This document shows positions 19,319 through 28,479 of a stretch of DNA of 64,000 bases, one piece after another. The position numbers and the translations under genes were made by a program. Source of the stretch: Aquamicrobium sp. LC103 (GTDB lineage Bacteria > Pseudomonadota > Alphaproteobacteria > Rhizobiales > Rhizobiaceae). The DNA is taken from NCBI RefSeq assembly GCF_001014615.2, contig NZ_LBCQ02000011.1:186001-250000 (forward strand), written 5' to 3'. The notes below the pieces were generated by a model. The model was not told the origin of the DNA. It ran no database searches and saw only the letters and a program-made list of their open reading frames with translations. How positions within the stretch are numbered: the first letter of the stretch is position 1; each line of letters starts with the position of its first letter.

Positions 19319-21469
19319 ATGGGTGGGTATCCGCACACGAATCTGCAGTGCCTGGCGCTGGTCGCCCGCCATTACGGCGTCGACCTTTCGCCGGAACGCC
19401 TGGTGCACGAATACAATATCGGGGAGGAGGCGGTGCCGGTCCGCCAGCTCCTGCGCATGGCCAAGGATGCCGGCCTGCGCGCCCGTCACCTCCAGCTCGA
19501 CTGGCAGGGGCTGATGCGGCTCGGCGAGGCATATCCGGCGCTTGCCGAGCTGGAGAACGGCAACTGGGTGGTGATCGCCAACCCGGTCTTCAGCGAGAAC
19601 GGCGACCAGCACATGGTGCGGGTCCTCGATCCGCTCGCCAAGCGGCCGGAAGTGCTGATGCTGACCGAGGAGCAGTTCGCGCGGCGCTGGCGCGGCTCGG
19701 TGGTGCTTTTAAAGCGCGCCTTTCGGCTTTCCGACGACGACCAGCCTTTCGGCTTTCGCTGGTTCGTGCCGGAACTGGTGCGCCAGCGCAGCCTGTTCGC
19801 GGATGTCGCGCTCGCCGCCTTCGTGCTGTACGGGCTCGGGCTCGCAACGCCGATCTTCTTCCAGCTCGTCATCGACAAGGTGCTCGTCCATGAAAGCTAC
19901 GCGACGCTGACGGTTCTGACGATCGGCATCGCCATCGCGCTGATATTCGATGCCGCCTTCGGCTTCCTCAGGCGCTATCTCCTCCTCTACGCGACGAACA
20001 AGATCGACATCCGCGTCGCGACGCGCACCTTCGGTCATCTGCTCAACCTGCCGATCGCGCTGTTCGAGCAGGCCTCGGCCGGCGTGCTCGTCAAGCACAT
20101 GCAACAGACCGGGCGCATCCGCGAGTTCCTGACGGGGCGCCTGTTCCTGACGCTGCTCGACGGCATGTCGCTGCTCGTCTTCCTGCCGATCCTCTTCCTC
20201 TACAGCGTCAAGCTCACATTCGTGGTGCTGGGCTTCGCCGGCCTCGTCGGGCTGGTGGTGATGATGCTCGTCGGGCCATTCCAGCGACGGCTCCAGGCGC
20301 TCTATCAGGCGGAAGGCGAGCGGCAGGCGCTGCTGGTCGAGACCGTCCACGGCATGCGCACGGTCAAGTCGCTCGCGCTCGAGCCGCGGCAGCGCCAGGT
20401 CTGGGACGACAAGTCGGCGCAGTCGATCTCGGTGCGCTTCCGCGTCGACAAGATCTCGACCGTCGCGCAGGCGCTCACCGGGCTTCTGGAAAAGCTGATG
20501 AGCGTCGCGATCATCGGGCTTGGGGCACTCGATGTGTTCAGCGGAACGATGACGATCGGCGCGCTCGTTGCCTTCAACATGCTGGCCGGCCGCGTTTCCG
20601 GACCGCTGGTCCAGATTGTCACCATGATCCACGAATATCAGGAAGTGGCGCTTTCGGTGCGCATGCTCGGCGAGGTGATGAACCAGCGGCCGGAACAGTA
20701 TGGCCGCGGCAGGGGCGTGCGCCCGCAACTCAAGGGCCGCATCGAATTCGAGAGTGTCTCCTTCCGCTACGGTCCGGACGGACCACCGGCGCTCGACAAC
20801 GTTTCCTTCACCGTCCCCGAAGGCGCGGTCTTCGGCATCGTCGGCAAGAGCGGCTCGGGCAAGACGACGGTGACGCGGCTGATCCAGGGGCTCTACCCGA
20901 TCCAGCAGGGCATCGTGCGCATGGACGGCTACGACAGCCGCGAGATCGACCTCGTTCACCTGCGCAAGAGCATCGGCGTGGTGTTGCAGGACAGCTTCCT
21001 TTTCCGAGGCACGGTGCGCGAGAACATTTCGGTCGCCAAGCCCGATGCCAGCATCGAGGAGATCGCGGCCGCCGCGCGCATGGCGGGCGCCGACGAGTTC
21101 ATCGAGCGGCTTCCGCGCGGACTGGAAACCATGCTCGAGGAGAACGCATCCAATCTTTCCGGCGGCCAGAAGCAGCGGCTCGCGATCGCGCGCGCGCTCA
21201 TCACCGATCCGCGCCTGCTGATCCTCGATGAGGCGACCAGCGCGCTCGACCCGGACAGCGAGGCGATCATACGCCAGAACTTGCATCAGATCGCCGCCGG
21301 CCGCACGGTCATCATCGTCTCGCACCGGCTTTCGACCCTTGTCGACGCCGACGCGATCCTCGTCGTGGAGCGCGGCAAGATCGCCGACATCGGCAAGCAC
21401 GACCAGCTCGTGTCGCGCTGCATGACCTACCGCCATCTCTGGTCGCAGCAGACGAGGCAAGTGGCATGA
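19319..21469 (+). CDS. Type I secretion ABC transporter, HlyB-like with C39-like domain
   Basis: This 716-residue exporter has three parts. An N-terminal C39-like domain (about 1-130) carries LQCLALVARHYG and GDQHMVRVLDP. Its cysteine (Cys11) aligns with the non-catalytic second position of C39 peptidases, and the catalytic DCG cysteine is missing. It therefore resembles the non-cleaving domain of HlyB, which binds folded-repeat substrates. A six-helix transmembrane domain (about 155-450) follows, then an ATPase with [36 protein letters not shown] and the switch histidine in VSHRLST. Its stop overlaps the adaptor start (ATGA). No TolC gene is present nearby. The best candidate substrate is the giant modular protein. 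Confidence 0.93.
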   Translation: MGGYPHTNLQCLALVARHYGVDLSPERLVHEYNIGEEAVPVRQLLRMAKDAGLRARHLQLDWQGLMRLGEAYPALAELENGNWVVIANPVFSENGDQHMVRVLDPLAKRPEVLMLTEEQFARRWRGSVVLLKRAFRLSDDDQPFGFRWFVPELVRQRSLFADVALAAFVLYGLGLATPIFFQLVIDKVLVHESYATLTVLTIGIAIALIFDAAFGFLRRYLLLYATNKIDIRVATRTFGHLLNLPIALFEQASAGVLVKHMQQTGRIREFLTGRLFLTLLDGMSLLVFLPILFLYSVKLTFVVLGFAGLVGLVVMMLVGPFQRRLQALYQAEGERQALLVETVHGMRTVKSLALEPRQRQVWDDKSAQSISVRFRVDKISTVAQALTGLLEKLMSVAIIGLGALDVFSGTMTIGALVAFNMLAGRVSGPLVQIVTMIHEYQEVALSVRMLGEVMNQRPEQYGRGRGVRPQLKGRIEFESVSFRYGPDGPPALDNVSFTVPEGAVFGIVGKSGSGKTTVTRLIQGLYPIQQGIVRMDGYDSREIDLVHLRKSIGVVLQDSFLFRGTVRENISVAKPDASIEEIAAAARMAGADEFIERLPRGLETMLEENASNLSGGQKQRLAIARALITDPRLLILDEATSALDPDSEAIIRQNLHQIAAGRTVIIVSHRLSTLVDADAILVVERGKIADIGKHDQLVSRCMTYRHLWSQQTRQVA

Positions 21470-22875
21470 ACGCGCGCGCGCAGAAACCGGGCGGGAACCT
21501 GTCTGTTCCGGTTGCCAAGGCCGGCCAGGAAATCGTGGTCAAGCGGACGCTGCCGCCGGTCATCGCGGAATTCCAGCCCGATGCCGTCGAACTCGAGGAA
21601 CGTGTTCCGCCGAAGATCGCCAGGCTGACGCTCTACGGCGTCACGGCCCTGATCGCGGCGGCGGTCACCTGGGCTTCCGTATCCTCGATCGACGAGATCG
21701 TGGTGGCGCAGGGCAGGCTGATCACGACCAAGCCGACGATCATGGTCCAGCCTCTGGAAACCTCGATCATCCGCTCCATCGACGTTTCGACAGGCGACGT
21801 GGTTCATGCCGGCCAGACGCTCGCCACGCTCGATGCGACCTTCAGCCAGTCCGATGTCGACCAGCAACGTGCGCGTTTCGCGGCCCTCGACGCGCAGGTG
21901 AGGCGCATCGAGGCGGAGCTGGAAGGCCACGACTATTCGAAGCTCGCGGGCACGACCCCCGACGAGATGCTGCAGGTCGCGCTCTTCGGCCAGCGGCAGG
22001 CCTTCTACATGGCGCAGATCCAGAATTTCGACCAGCAGATCGCCGGCCAGGCCTCGGTCATCGACACCAGCAGGAACCAGGAGGCCGTGCTCGTCGATCG
22101 GCGCGACACGCTCGCCCAGATCGAGGACGCGCGCGCCACGCTCTACAAGCAGGAGACAGGTTCGCTTCTGAACCTGCTCGGCTCGCGCGACGCGCGGCTC
22201 GATGTCGATGCGAGCCTCGCCCAGTTGCGCGGCTCGGCGGTGGAAGCCGAGCATGCGCTGGCGAAGCTGCGTGCCGACCGCCAGGCCTTCATCGAGGATT
22301 TCCGCCGCGCCTCCATGGAACAGCTCGTCGAGTTGAGGGGCCAGCGCGACACGGCCGGCGAGGAGCTGAAGAAGATGGAGCTGCGCCGCGATATGGTGGC
22401 GTTGACCGCGCCCTCCGACGCGGTGGTGCTCGACCTTGCCCAGCGCTCGATCGGCTCGGTGGTGCGGGAGGCGGAGCCGATCGTCACGCTGGTGCCGCTC
22501 AACGTGCCGCTCGAGGCGGAGGTTTCGGTGCAGTCGCGCGACATCGGCCGCGTCTCGGCGGGCGAGGAAGTCCGCATCAAGTTCGATGCCTATCCCTTCC
22601 AGAAATTCGGCACTGCGGCGGGCGAGATCCGCACGATCAGTCGCGACGCGTTCAATCCGGAGCAGCAGGAGGCCGCGCAGGGCGCCGAAGCCGCGCCCTT
22701 TTTCAAGGCGCGGGTCAGTCTCGCCGACACCAAGCTGCGCGGTTCGGGAGAACCGGTGAGGCTGTTGCCGGGCATGACCGTGACGGCGGAGATCAAGGTC
22801 GGCCAGCGGACGGTGATCTCCTATTTCCTCTATCCGTTGATCCGGGGGCTGAACGAAAGCATACGCGAGCCCTGA
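21466..22875 (+). CDS. HlyD-family type I secretion adaptor
   Basis: This 469-residue membrane-fusion protein has a short cytoplasmic N-terminus, one transmembrane helix (about residues 45-70; LTLYGVTALIAAAVTWASVSSIDEIVVAQG), split lipoyl-like beta segments (IRSIDVSTGDVVHAGQTLATLDAT and VALTAPSDAVVLDLAQRSIGSVV) flanking a long coiled-coil hairpin (about 125-300), and a C-terminal beta domain ending GMTVTAEIKVGQRTVISYFLYPLIRGL, typical of HlyD/PrtE. It overlaps the exporter gene by 4 bp and bridges it to an outer-membrane TolC-type protein encoded elsewhere. Confidence 0.94.
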   Translation: MNARAQKPGGNLSVPVAKAGQEIVVKRTLPPVIAEFQPDAVELEERVPPKIARLTLYGVTALIAAAVTWASVSSIDEIVVAQGRLITTKPTIMVQPLETSIIRSIDVSTGDVVHAGQTLATLDATFSQSDVDQQRARFAALDAQVRRIEAELEGHDYSKLAGTTPDEMLQVALFGQRQAFYMAQIQNFDQQIAGQASVIDTSRNQEAVLVDRRDTLAQIEDARATLYKQETGSLLNLLGSRDARLDVDASLAQLRGSAVEAEHALAKLRADRQAFIEDFRRASMEQLVELRGQRDTAGEELKKMELRRDMVALTAPSDAVVLDLAQRSIGSVVREAEPIVTLVPLNVPLEAEVSVQSRDIGRVSAGEEVRIKFDAYPFQKFGTAAGEIRTISRDAFNPEQQEAAQGAEAAPFFKARVSLADTKLRGSGEPVRLLPGMTVTAEIKVGQRTVISYFLYPLIRGLNESIREP

Positions 22876-22894
22876 GGCGGGACGGCGGCGTGCT

Positions 22895-23368
22895 TCAGCC
22901 GCGCCGCGCCGGCTTTCCGTCCTCGTCGACAAGGCCGTGCTTGCGGTAGAGCGCCATCTCGTCACCGGCGATGAAGGCGAAGATCTTCGCTCCTTCCTTC
23001 GTACGTTGCACGAGATAGGTGACGTCGAAATCGATCGACGCCGGCGCGCCGTCCGGCTTTTGATATTCGGCACGGTAGTAGACCCGCACGCGGTCGTGCA
23101 TGTCGGCGATCGGCCGGGTCTCGACGCCTTCCACCTTCATGCCCCGCGTCCCGATCGCCTTGTAGAAGCGGTACCCTTCCTCGAGGACCTTCGCGAAATT
23201 TTCGTCGTTCGCGCCATGCGACACGCCGCCGGCGATCGACAGGGCAAGGAAATCGTCGGCGAAGAAGGAGCGGATGAGATCGGCCTCGACGCGGTCGCCG
23301 AGCGAGCGCTCGTAGGCATCGGCGTAGCGGCGGAAATGGGCGAGATAGTCGACCGTGCTTTCCTGCAT
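22895..23368 (-). CDS. SnoaL/NTF2-like fold protein of unknown function
   Basis: This 157-residue protein has the alpha+beta cone pattern of the NTF2/SnoaL superfamily: an early helix region DYLAHFRRYADAYERSLGDRVEADLIRSFFADDFLAL, GANDENFAKVLEEGYRFYKAIG, then strands MKVEGVETRPI, RVRVYYRAEY and IDFDVTYLVQ. It could be a small enzyme or a binding protein; no catalytic signature is obvious. I chose the ATG at 23368 because AGGAGA lies just upstream. It is convergent with the hlyD-like gene (19 bp apart) and divergent from the MFS gene. Confidence 0.75.
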   Translation of the reverse strand: MQESTVDYLAHFRRYADAYERSLGDRVEADLIRSFFADDFLALSIAGGVSHGANDENFAKVLEEGYRFYKAIGTRGMKVEGVETRPIADMHDRVRVYYRAEYQKPDGAPASIDFDVTYLVQRTKEGAKIFAFIAGDEMALYRKHGLVDEDGKPARRG

Positions 23369-23518
23369 CGTCTTTCTCCTTTCGGTGCGACCCTTGGAAA
23401 TATAGTGCAGCGGCGTCCGGCGGCCGAGGAAATCCCTTGCCTTGGCCTCGTTCAGCCTGTTCAAATCACAACCTGCAAGAATCGCAAAATCAAGAGCACT
23501 GCTGGGTAAGGCTTACCG

Positions 23519-25147
23519 GTGCCGGACAGAATTTCCCCTCTCGCCCCGTTCAAGCAGGACACTTTCCGCAACATCTGGCTGGCAAGCGTATCGTCCAATT
23601 TCGGTGGTCTCATCCAGGCGGTCGGCGCGGCGTGGATGATGACCGCGATCTCCGACTCGGTGAACATGGTGGCGCTGGTGCAGGCATCGACCGCGCTGCC
23701 GATCATGCTGTTCTCGATGGTGTCAGGCGCGCTCGCCGACAATTTCAATCGCCGCCGTATCATGCTCACCGCGCAGTGCTTCATGCTGGTGACGTCGGCG
23801 ATCCTCACCACCTGCGCCTATCTCGGCATCATAACGCCGTGGCTGCTCCTGTTTTTCACCTTCCTCATCGGCTGCGGCACGGCGCTGAACAACCCGTCCT
23901 GGCAGGCCTCGGTCGGCGACATCGTCCCGCGCGACGAGATCCCGGCGGCCGTTGCGCTCAACAGCATGGGCTTCAACATAACCCGCAGCGTCGGCCCGGC
24001 GATTGGTGGCGCCATCGTGGCCGCGGCAGGCGCGGCGGCCGCCTTCGCCATCAACACGCTGAGCTATCTTCCGCTGCTTGTCGTCCTGTCGCGTTGGAAG
24101 CCGCCGGAAACGGTCAGCCAGTTGCCGCGCGAGACGCTCGGCCGGGCGATCTTCGCCGGCATCCGCTATGTGGCGATGTCGCCGAACATCGTGAAGGTGC
24201 TGCTGCGCAGCTTCGTCTTCGGCCTTTCCGCCAGCGCCATCCTGGCGCTTCTGCCGCTGGTCGCGCGCGACCTGGTCGCCGGCGGGCCGATCGTCTATGG
24301 CGCGATGCTGGGCTCCTTCGGCATCGGCGCGGTCGGCGGCGCACTCCTGAGCGCCAGGCTCCGCGAGGCGATGACCAGCGAGGCGACCGTGCGTTGGGCC
24401 TTTGCCGGCTTCGCCGTGAGCGCGGCGGTCACCGCGTTGAGCACCAGCGCGCTCTTGACCTGCGCGATCCTCCTGATCGCAGGCGCCAACTGGGTGCTCG
24501 CCCTGTCGCTCTTCAACACGACGGTGCAGCTTTCCTCGCCGAGATGGGTGGTGGGCCGCTCGCTCTCGCTCTACCAGACCATGACCTTCGCCGGCATCGC
24601 CGGGGGAAGCTGGCTGTGGGGCGCGCTCGCCGAGGAGTTCGGCGCGGAGCGGGCGCTGCTTGCCTCAAGCGTGGTGATGCTCTTCGGCATCGTTTTCGGC
24701 CTCCGTTATGCGCTGCCCGAGTTCGTCGCGCTCAATCTGAGCCCGCTCAACAGGTTCAGCGAGCCGTCGCTGTCGCTCGACCTCACGCCGAGAAGCGGGC
24801 CGATCGTCATCATGATCGAATATGTCATCGACGAGGAGGACGTGCCGGAATTCCTGACCGCGATGAACGAGCGGCGGCGTATTCGCATCCGCGACGGCGC
24901 GGGACATTGGGCACTGATGCGCGACCTCGAGAATCCGAGAGTCTGGACCGAAAGCTACCACACGCCGACCTGGACGGAATATGTGCGCTACAACCAGCGC
25001 CGCACCCAGGCCGACGCGGGCGTGTTCGACCGTATCCGCGAGATGCATCGGGGAAGCGAGCCCCCGCGCGTGAGCCGCATGATCGAGCGTCCGACCACCG
25101 GTCCTCGTCATCACGAGGCTCCCAAGAGCACGTTCGACATGACCTGA
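23519..25147 (+). CDS. MFS exporter (MFS_3/EntS-like) with C-terminal soluble domain
   Basis: This 542-residue protein is a 12-helix major facilitator (residues about 10-410). It has GALADNFNRRRIMLTAQ between helices 2 and 3, the usual MFS loop signature, and NNPSWQASVGDIVPRDEIPAAVALNSMGFNITRSVGPAIGG typical of MFS_3 exporters. From about residue 420 a soluble ferredoxin-like domain follows (VIMIEYVIDEEDVPEFLTAMNERRRIRIRDGAGHW), resembling monooxygenase-type dimeric barrels and normal for this subfamily. It uses a GTG start. Substrate is unknown; relatives export siderophores or drugs. Confidence 0.88.
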   Translation: MPDRISPLAPFKQDTFRNIWLASVSSNFGGLIQAVGAAWMMTAISDSVNMVALVQASTALPIMLFSMVSGALADNFNRRRIMLTAQCFMLVTSAILTTCAYLGIITPWLLLFFTFLIGCGTALNNPSWQASVGDIVPRDEIPAAVALNSMGFNITRSVGPAIGGAIVAAAGAAAAFAINTLSYLPLLVVLSRWKPPETVSQLPRETLGRAIFAGIRYVAMSPNIVKVLLRSFVFGLSASAILALLPLVARDLVAGGPIVYGAMLGSFGIGAVGGALLSARLREAMTSEATVRWAFAGFAVSAAVTALSTSALLTCAILLIAGANWVLALSLFNTTVQLSSPRWVVGRSLSLYQTMTFAGIAGGSWLWGALAEEFGAERALLASSVVMLFGIVFGLRYALPEFVALNLSPLNRFSEPSLSLDLTPRSGPIVIMIEYVIDEEDVPEFLTAMNERRRIRIRDGAGHWALMRDLENPRVWTESYHTPTWTEYVRYNQRRTQADAGVFDRIREMHRGSEPPRVSRMIERPTTGPRHHEAPKSTFDMT

Positions 25148-25195
25148 GGCGCGACGGCGCCCGGCCTTGCCGTCGGCCTGGAGGCAGGGCTCCTT

Positions 25196-25302
25196 GCTCT
25201 AGAGCCCGACGCGATCTTTCGGATTCGCCGACCGCGCTTCAGGTCTTTGTCCTACGCATGTCCCGAAACAACCGGGAGCCACTTTCGGGAGACGTGCTCT
25301 AG
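25196..25302. repeat. Dispersed rhizobial palindromic repeat
   Basis: The unit begins with the palindrome GCTCTAGAGC (25196-25205) and ends with GTGCTCTAG. Between them are TACGCATGTCCCGAAA and ACTTTCGGGAGACGTGC, which pair imperfectly. It resembles a repeat I recall as abundant in Mesorhizobium/Rhizobium intergenic DNA. It lies between convergent genes and includes the stop codon of the GlsB-like gene, so it may also act in transcript ending. Confidence 0.6.
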
Positions 25303-25550
25303 GACCTGACCATCCGGCCCAGCGCTATGAGTATGCAGGCACCGATGAAACCGGCGATCAGATAGCCGACCCAGCCGGCGAAGGTGACGCCGACCATGCC
25401 GAGGATGGCGCTGGCGATTGCCGCGCCTACTATGCCGAGCAGGATGTTCATGAGCAGACCGGTGTCGGTGTTCATGAACTGCTTTGCCAGCCATCCGGCG
25501 ACGCCGCCGATGATGATTGCCGCGATCCAGCCTACGCCCTGATCGTCCAT
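25299..25550 (-). CDS. GlsB/YeaQ/YmgE-family stress membrane protein
   Basis: This 83-residue, very hydrophobic protein has the transglycosylase-associated (GlsB/YeaQ/YmgE) pattern: three membrane segments rich in glycine (IAAIIIGGVAGWLAKQFM, LLMNILLGIVGAAIASAILGMVG, GWVGYLIAGFIGACILIALGRMV). The start at 25550 has GGAGG just upstream. Family members are often general-stress induced. Its biochemical role is unknown. It is divergent from the MHYT-GGDEF-EAL gene. Confidence 0.88.
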   Translation of the reverse strand: MDDQGVGWIAAIIIGGVAGWLAKQFMNTDTGLLMNILLGIVGAAIASAILGMVGVTFAGWVGYLIAGFIGACILIALGRMVRS

Positions 25551-25814
25551 GGGGTCCTCCTTCGATTTGGGACCTAACCATTGATCCATGGCGCGAACGA
25601 AATGGCAAGGGTAGCGGTTGCGTGGCGTGTCTCCTCGATACCGCGCTGCCTGCACGGGCGAAGCGGCGGCAGGTTCCCCGACGCCCGTATTACTTGAGGC
25701 AAAGTCACTATTCGCCTTTAACGTGTTTTTATCACCTTTTGCTTAAATGCCTCGATAGCGGGGGCAGAATTCGGCCGTCAGGCTGCATCTGCCGAATTCT
25801 TTCGGGGTCATTGC

Positions 25815-27899
25815 GTGCGGGTCATTTCTTGTCTCGCCACGGAGCACAATCCGTGGCTCGTCCTTCTTGCGGCCTTTGTTTGCGTGAGCGGTGGGTGGAT
25901 CACCTTCGGCCTTTTCCGGCGAGCGGAGAAGACGCACAATCTCCAGCGTGGCGGTTGGGTGTTCCTGACCGCAGTGGCGGCCGGTTCCTCCGTGTGGTGC
26001 ACCCATTTCATAGCCATGCTCGCCTATGACGCCGGCGCGCCGATCACTTTCGATCCGGTCCTCACCATGGTGTCGCTTCTGATCGCCGTGGCCGGCTCCG
26101 CCTACGGCTTCGCGGTCGCCCTGCAGCGCGGGTTCCGCTTCATGCCCGAACTCGGTGGCGCGGGCATCGGCTTCGCGATCGCGGCGATGCATTATGTCGG
26201 CATGACGGCCTATAGGGTCGACGGCGTCGTAGCGTGGGACGCCGATTACGTATTCAATTCGATCGCGCTGGCCGTGATTCTCGCGGCCGTCGCCGTCGGG
26301 CAGGCCATCCGCCGTCCGTCGCGCCATTCGCTTCATCTCGCGCACGGACTTTTCGTTCTCGCGGTCGTCGCGCTTCATTTCACGGGCATGGCCGCCGTTT
26401 CTGTGACGCCGATGGAGACGGGCGCCGCCGGCACCGACCCCGACGTGCTGGAGGCCATGGCGATCGTGGTCGCCGGCGTCGGCCTGCTGATCGTCGGCAC
26501 CGGTATCGCCAGCTACATGATCGACGCGCGCGCCACGCAGGAATCGATCCAGCGGCTGCAGCACATGGCGCTGAACGATTCGCTCACCGGCCTGCCCAAC
26601 CGCGTGAGCTTTGCCGACTATCTCGACAACGAGCTGGAGCGGGCAAATGACGACGGCGCGAAGCTTGCCGTCATCGGCATCGACCTCGACCGTTTCAAGG
26701 AGATCAACGATCTTCGCGGCCACAAGGCGGGCGACCTGGCGCTGAAAGCGGTCGGCCGGAGGCTTGCGCGGCTTTTGAAGGACGGCGAATTCGTCGCCCG
26801 CGTCGGCGGCGACGAATTCAGCGCCGTCAAGCGCGTCGAAAGGCAGAACGATCTGCTCGATTTCGTCTCGCGCCTGGAAAAGACCCTGTTCGAGCCGATC
26901 CGCATCGACGATTTCGAGACGGCGACCGGCGCCAGCATAGGCGTCGCCGTCTATCCTGAGGACGGCACGGAGCGGGAGCGCCTCGTCAGCAACGCGGATC
27001 TCGCGATGTACCGCGCCAAGACCGACGTGACGCGTGCCGTCTGTTTCTACGAATCCCGGATGGACGAGAGCGCGCGCACGCGCCGCACGCTGGCGCAGGA
27101 TCTGCGCCGCGCGGTCGACCTCGACCAGCTCGAGCTGCACTACCAGGTGCAGACGTCTGTCTCCACCGGCGAGGTGCGGGGGTACGAGGTGCTCGCGCGC
27201 TGGAACCATCCCGAGCGCGGCCAGGTGCCGCCGTCGGAATTCATTCCGATCGCCGAGGAAACGGGCACGATCCTCGCCATCGGCGAATGGGTGCTGCGTT
27301 CAGCGTGCCGCGAGGCGTCGGCGTGGGAAAAGCCCTACAAGATCGCGGTCAATCTCTCGCCGGTCCAGTTCGCTCACGCGGATCTGGCGCGGCTCGTGCA
27401 CGAGATATTGCTGGAAACCGGCTTGTCGCCCGGTCGGCTGGAGCTCGAGATCACCGAATCCACCATCATTGCCGACAAGACCCGCACGCTCCACGCGCTC
27501 CGCCAGATCAGGGCGCTCGGCGCGACCATCGCCATCGACGATTTCGGCACGGGATATTCGTCGCTCGACACCTTGCGCTCATTCCCCTTCGACAAGATCA
27601 AGCTCGACCGCTCCTTCATGAACGAGGTCGAGGAAAGCGTCGAGGCGAAGGCGATCGTCCGCGCGGTGCTGACGCTCGGCAGGAGCCTCCATATTCCCGT
27701 GCTCGCCGAAGGCGTCGAGACCGACGATCAGCTTGCGATCCTCCGGGCGGAAGGCTGCGACGAAGCGCAGGGCTTCTTCCTTGGCCGCCCCAAGCCCGTT
27801 GGGCAGATATTCCAGGATGGCAGCGTCGCCGGCAGCGAGGCACTATCGGCGTTCTCCGGCCGCGTTCCGCACCTTCGCGTCGGGCGCAGAGCCGGATAG
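25815..27899 (+). CDS. MHYT-GGDEF-EAL cyclic-di-GMP turnover protein
   Basis: This 694-residue inner-membrane protein has an N-terminal MHYT sensor with seven membrane spans (about 1-235). Its three repeats are visible as WCTHFIAMLAY, AMHYVGMTAY and ALHFTGMAAV, thought to bind a metal such as copper and sense gases or redox state. GGDEF follows (about 255-415) with an intact GGDEF loop (RVGGDEFSAV). The inhibitory I-site is degenerate (KDGE in place of RxxD). The EAL domain (about 430-675) reads EVLARW in place of EALxR but keeps NLSPVQF, ELEITES, DDFGTGYSSL and AEGVE, so phosphodiesterase activity is plausible. The start is GTG with a weak ribosome site. Confidence 0.9.
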   Translation: MRVISCLATEHNPWLVLLAAFVCVSGGWITFGLFRRAEKTHNLQRGGWVFLTAVAAGSSVWCTHFIAMLAYDAGAPITFDPVLTMVSLLIAVAGSAYGFAVALQRGFRFMPELGGAGIGFAIAAMHYVGMTAYRVDGVVAWDADYVFNSIALAVILAAVAVGQAIRRPSRHSLHLAHGLFVLAVVALHFTGMAAVSVTPMETGAAGTDPDVLEAMAIVVAGVGLLIVGTGIASYMIDARATQESIQRLQHMALNDSLTGLPNRVSFADYLDNELERANDDGAKLAVIGIDLDRFKEINDLRGHKAGDLALKAVGRRLARLLKDGEFVARVGGDEFSAVKRVERQNDLLDFVSRLEKTLFEPIRIDDFETATGASIGVAVYPEDGTERERLVSNADLAMYRAKTDVTRAVCFYESRMDESARTRRTLAQDLRRAVDLDQLELHYQVQTSVSTGEVRGYEVLARWNHPERGQVPPSEFIPIAEETGTILAIGEWVLRSACREASAWEKPYKIAVNLSPVQFAHADLARLVHEILLETGLSPGRLELEITESTIIADKTRTLHALRQIRALGATIAIDDFGTGYSSLDTLRSFPFDKIKLDRSFMNEVEESVEAKAIVRAVLTLGRSLHIPVLAEGVETDDQLAILRAEGCDEAQGFFLGRPKPVGQIFQDGSVAGSEALSAFSGRVPHLRVGRRAG

Positions 27900-28000
27900 A
27901 AGCAGCGTCGACACGGCGGGAAAATCTCGCGGCTGGATCGATCGAGCATCCCGCGTCGCCCGGGGCCGGAGTTGCGATCGCCGTACGCCGTTTGCCGTGC

Positions 28001-28240
28001 TCAAGGAAGATCGTAGGAGGTGATGATCGGCAGCGAACCGTAAGGGGCGCGCAGCCGCGCCCGCTCATGCGACTGCCGCCTCACGGTCGCGGAGAGCTTG
28101 GACACGACCTGCCGGACGCTGTCGGATATCTGAAAATGACCGCACGAGGCGCAGTCGATTTCGAGATAATGACCGCTCGCGGGCTTCGGATGTTTCGCCT
28201 TGCCCTTGCAGATCGGACAGGCCACCGCAACCTTGGCCAT
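28001..28240 (-). CDS. Small zinc-ribbon protein, function unknown
   Basis: The 79-residue product has two CxxC knuckles, Cys8-Cys11 (CPIC) and Cys30-Cys33 (CASC), spaced as in zinc ribbons, followed by a basic helix (SVRQVVSKLSATVRRQSHERARLR). GGAGGAG lies just before the ATG, so translation is well supported. It opens the accessory patch that ends at the tRNA-Gln gene. Such proteins are often DNA- or RNA-binding accessory factors, but nothing here identifies a partner. Confidence 0.65.
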   Translation of the reverse strand: MAKVAVACPICKGKAKHPKPASGHYLEIDCASCGHFQISDSVRQVVSKLSATVRRQSHERARLRAPYGSLPIITSYDLP

Positions 28241-28479
28241 TCCATCTCCTCCATGTTGAATGCATTGAGGAAAGCAGAGTTCGCCGCGTGCGGCAAGGCT
28301 GGGCGGTCTTTCTGGCTGAGAACCGTTACGGGTGTTTCTCCGCCACGTTGGCGAACACCACGCCGACCATCGGGCAACCGGACCTCAGGAGTGTCATCGC
28401 CGAAATCCTCGTCGAGATCGGCAACGTTGTGCCCGACCACTGCCGGGAAGCCTCGCAGCGTTTCGCGCCCGCGAGCTAG

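Noticed and set aside
28288-28479. 63-codon plus-strand frame with GTG start (MRQGWAVFLAENRYG...)
   Set aside because: No ribosome site and no recognisable family. A competing open frame on the other strand is equally unconvincing.
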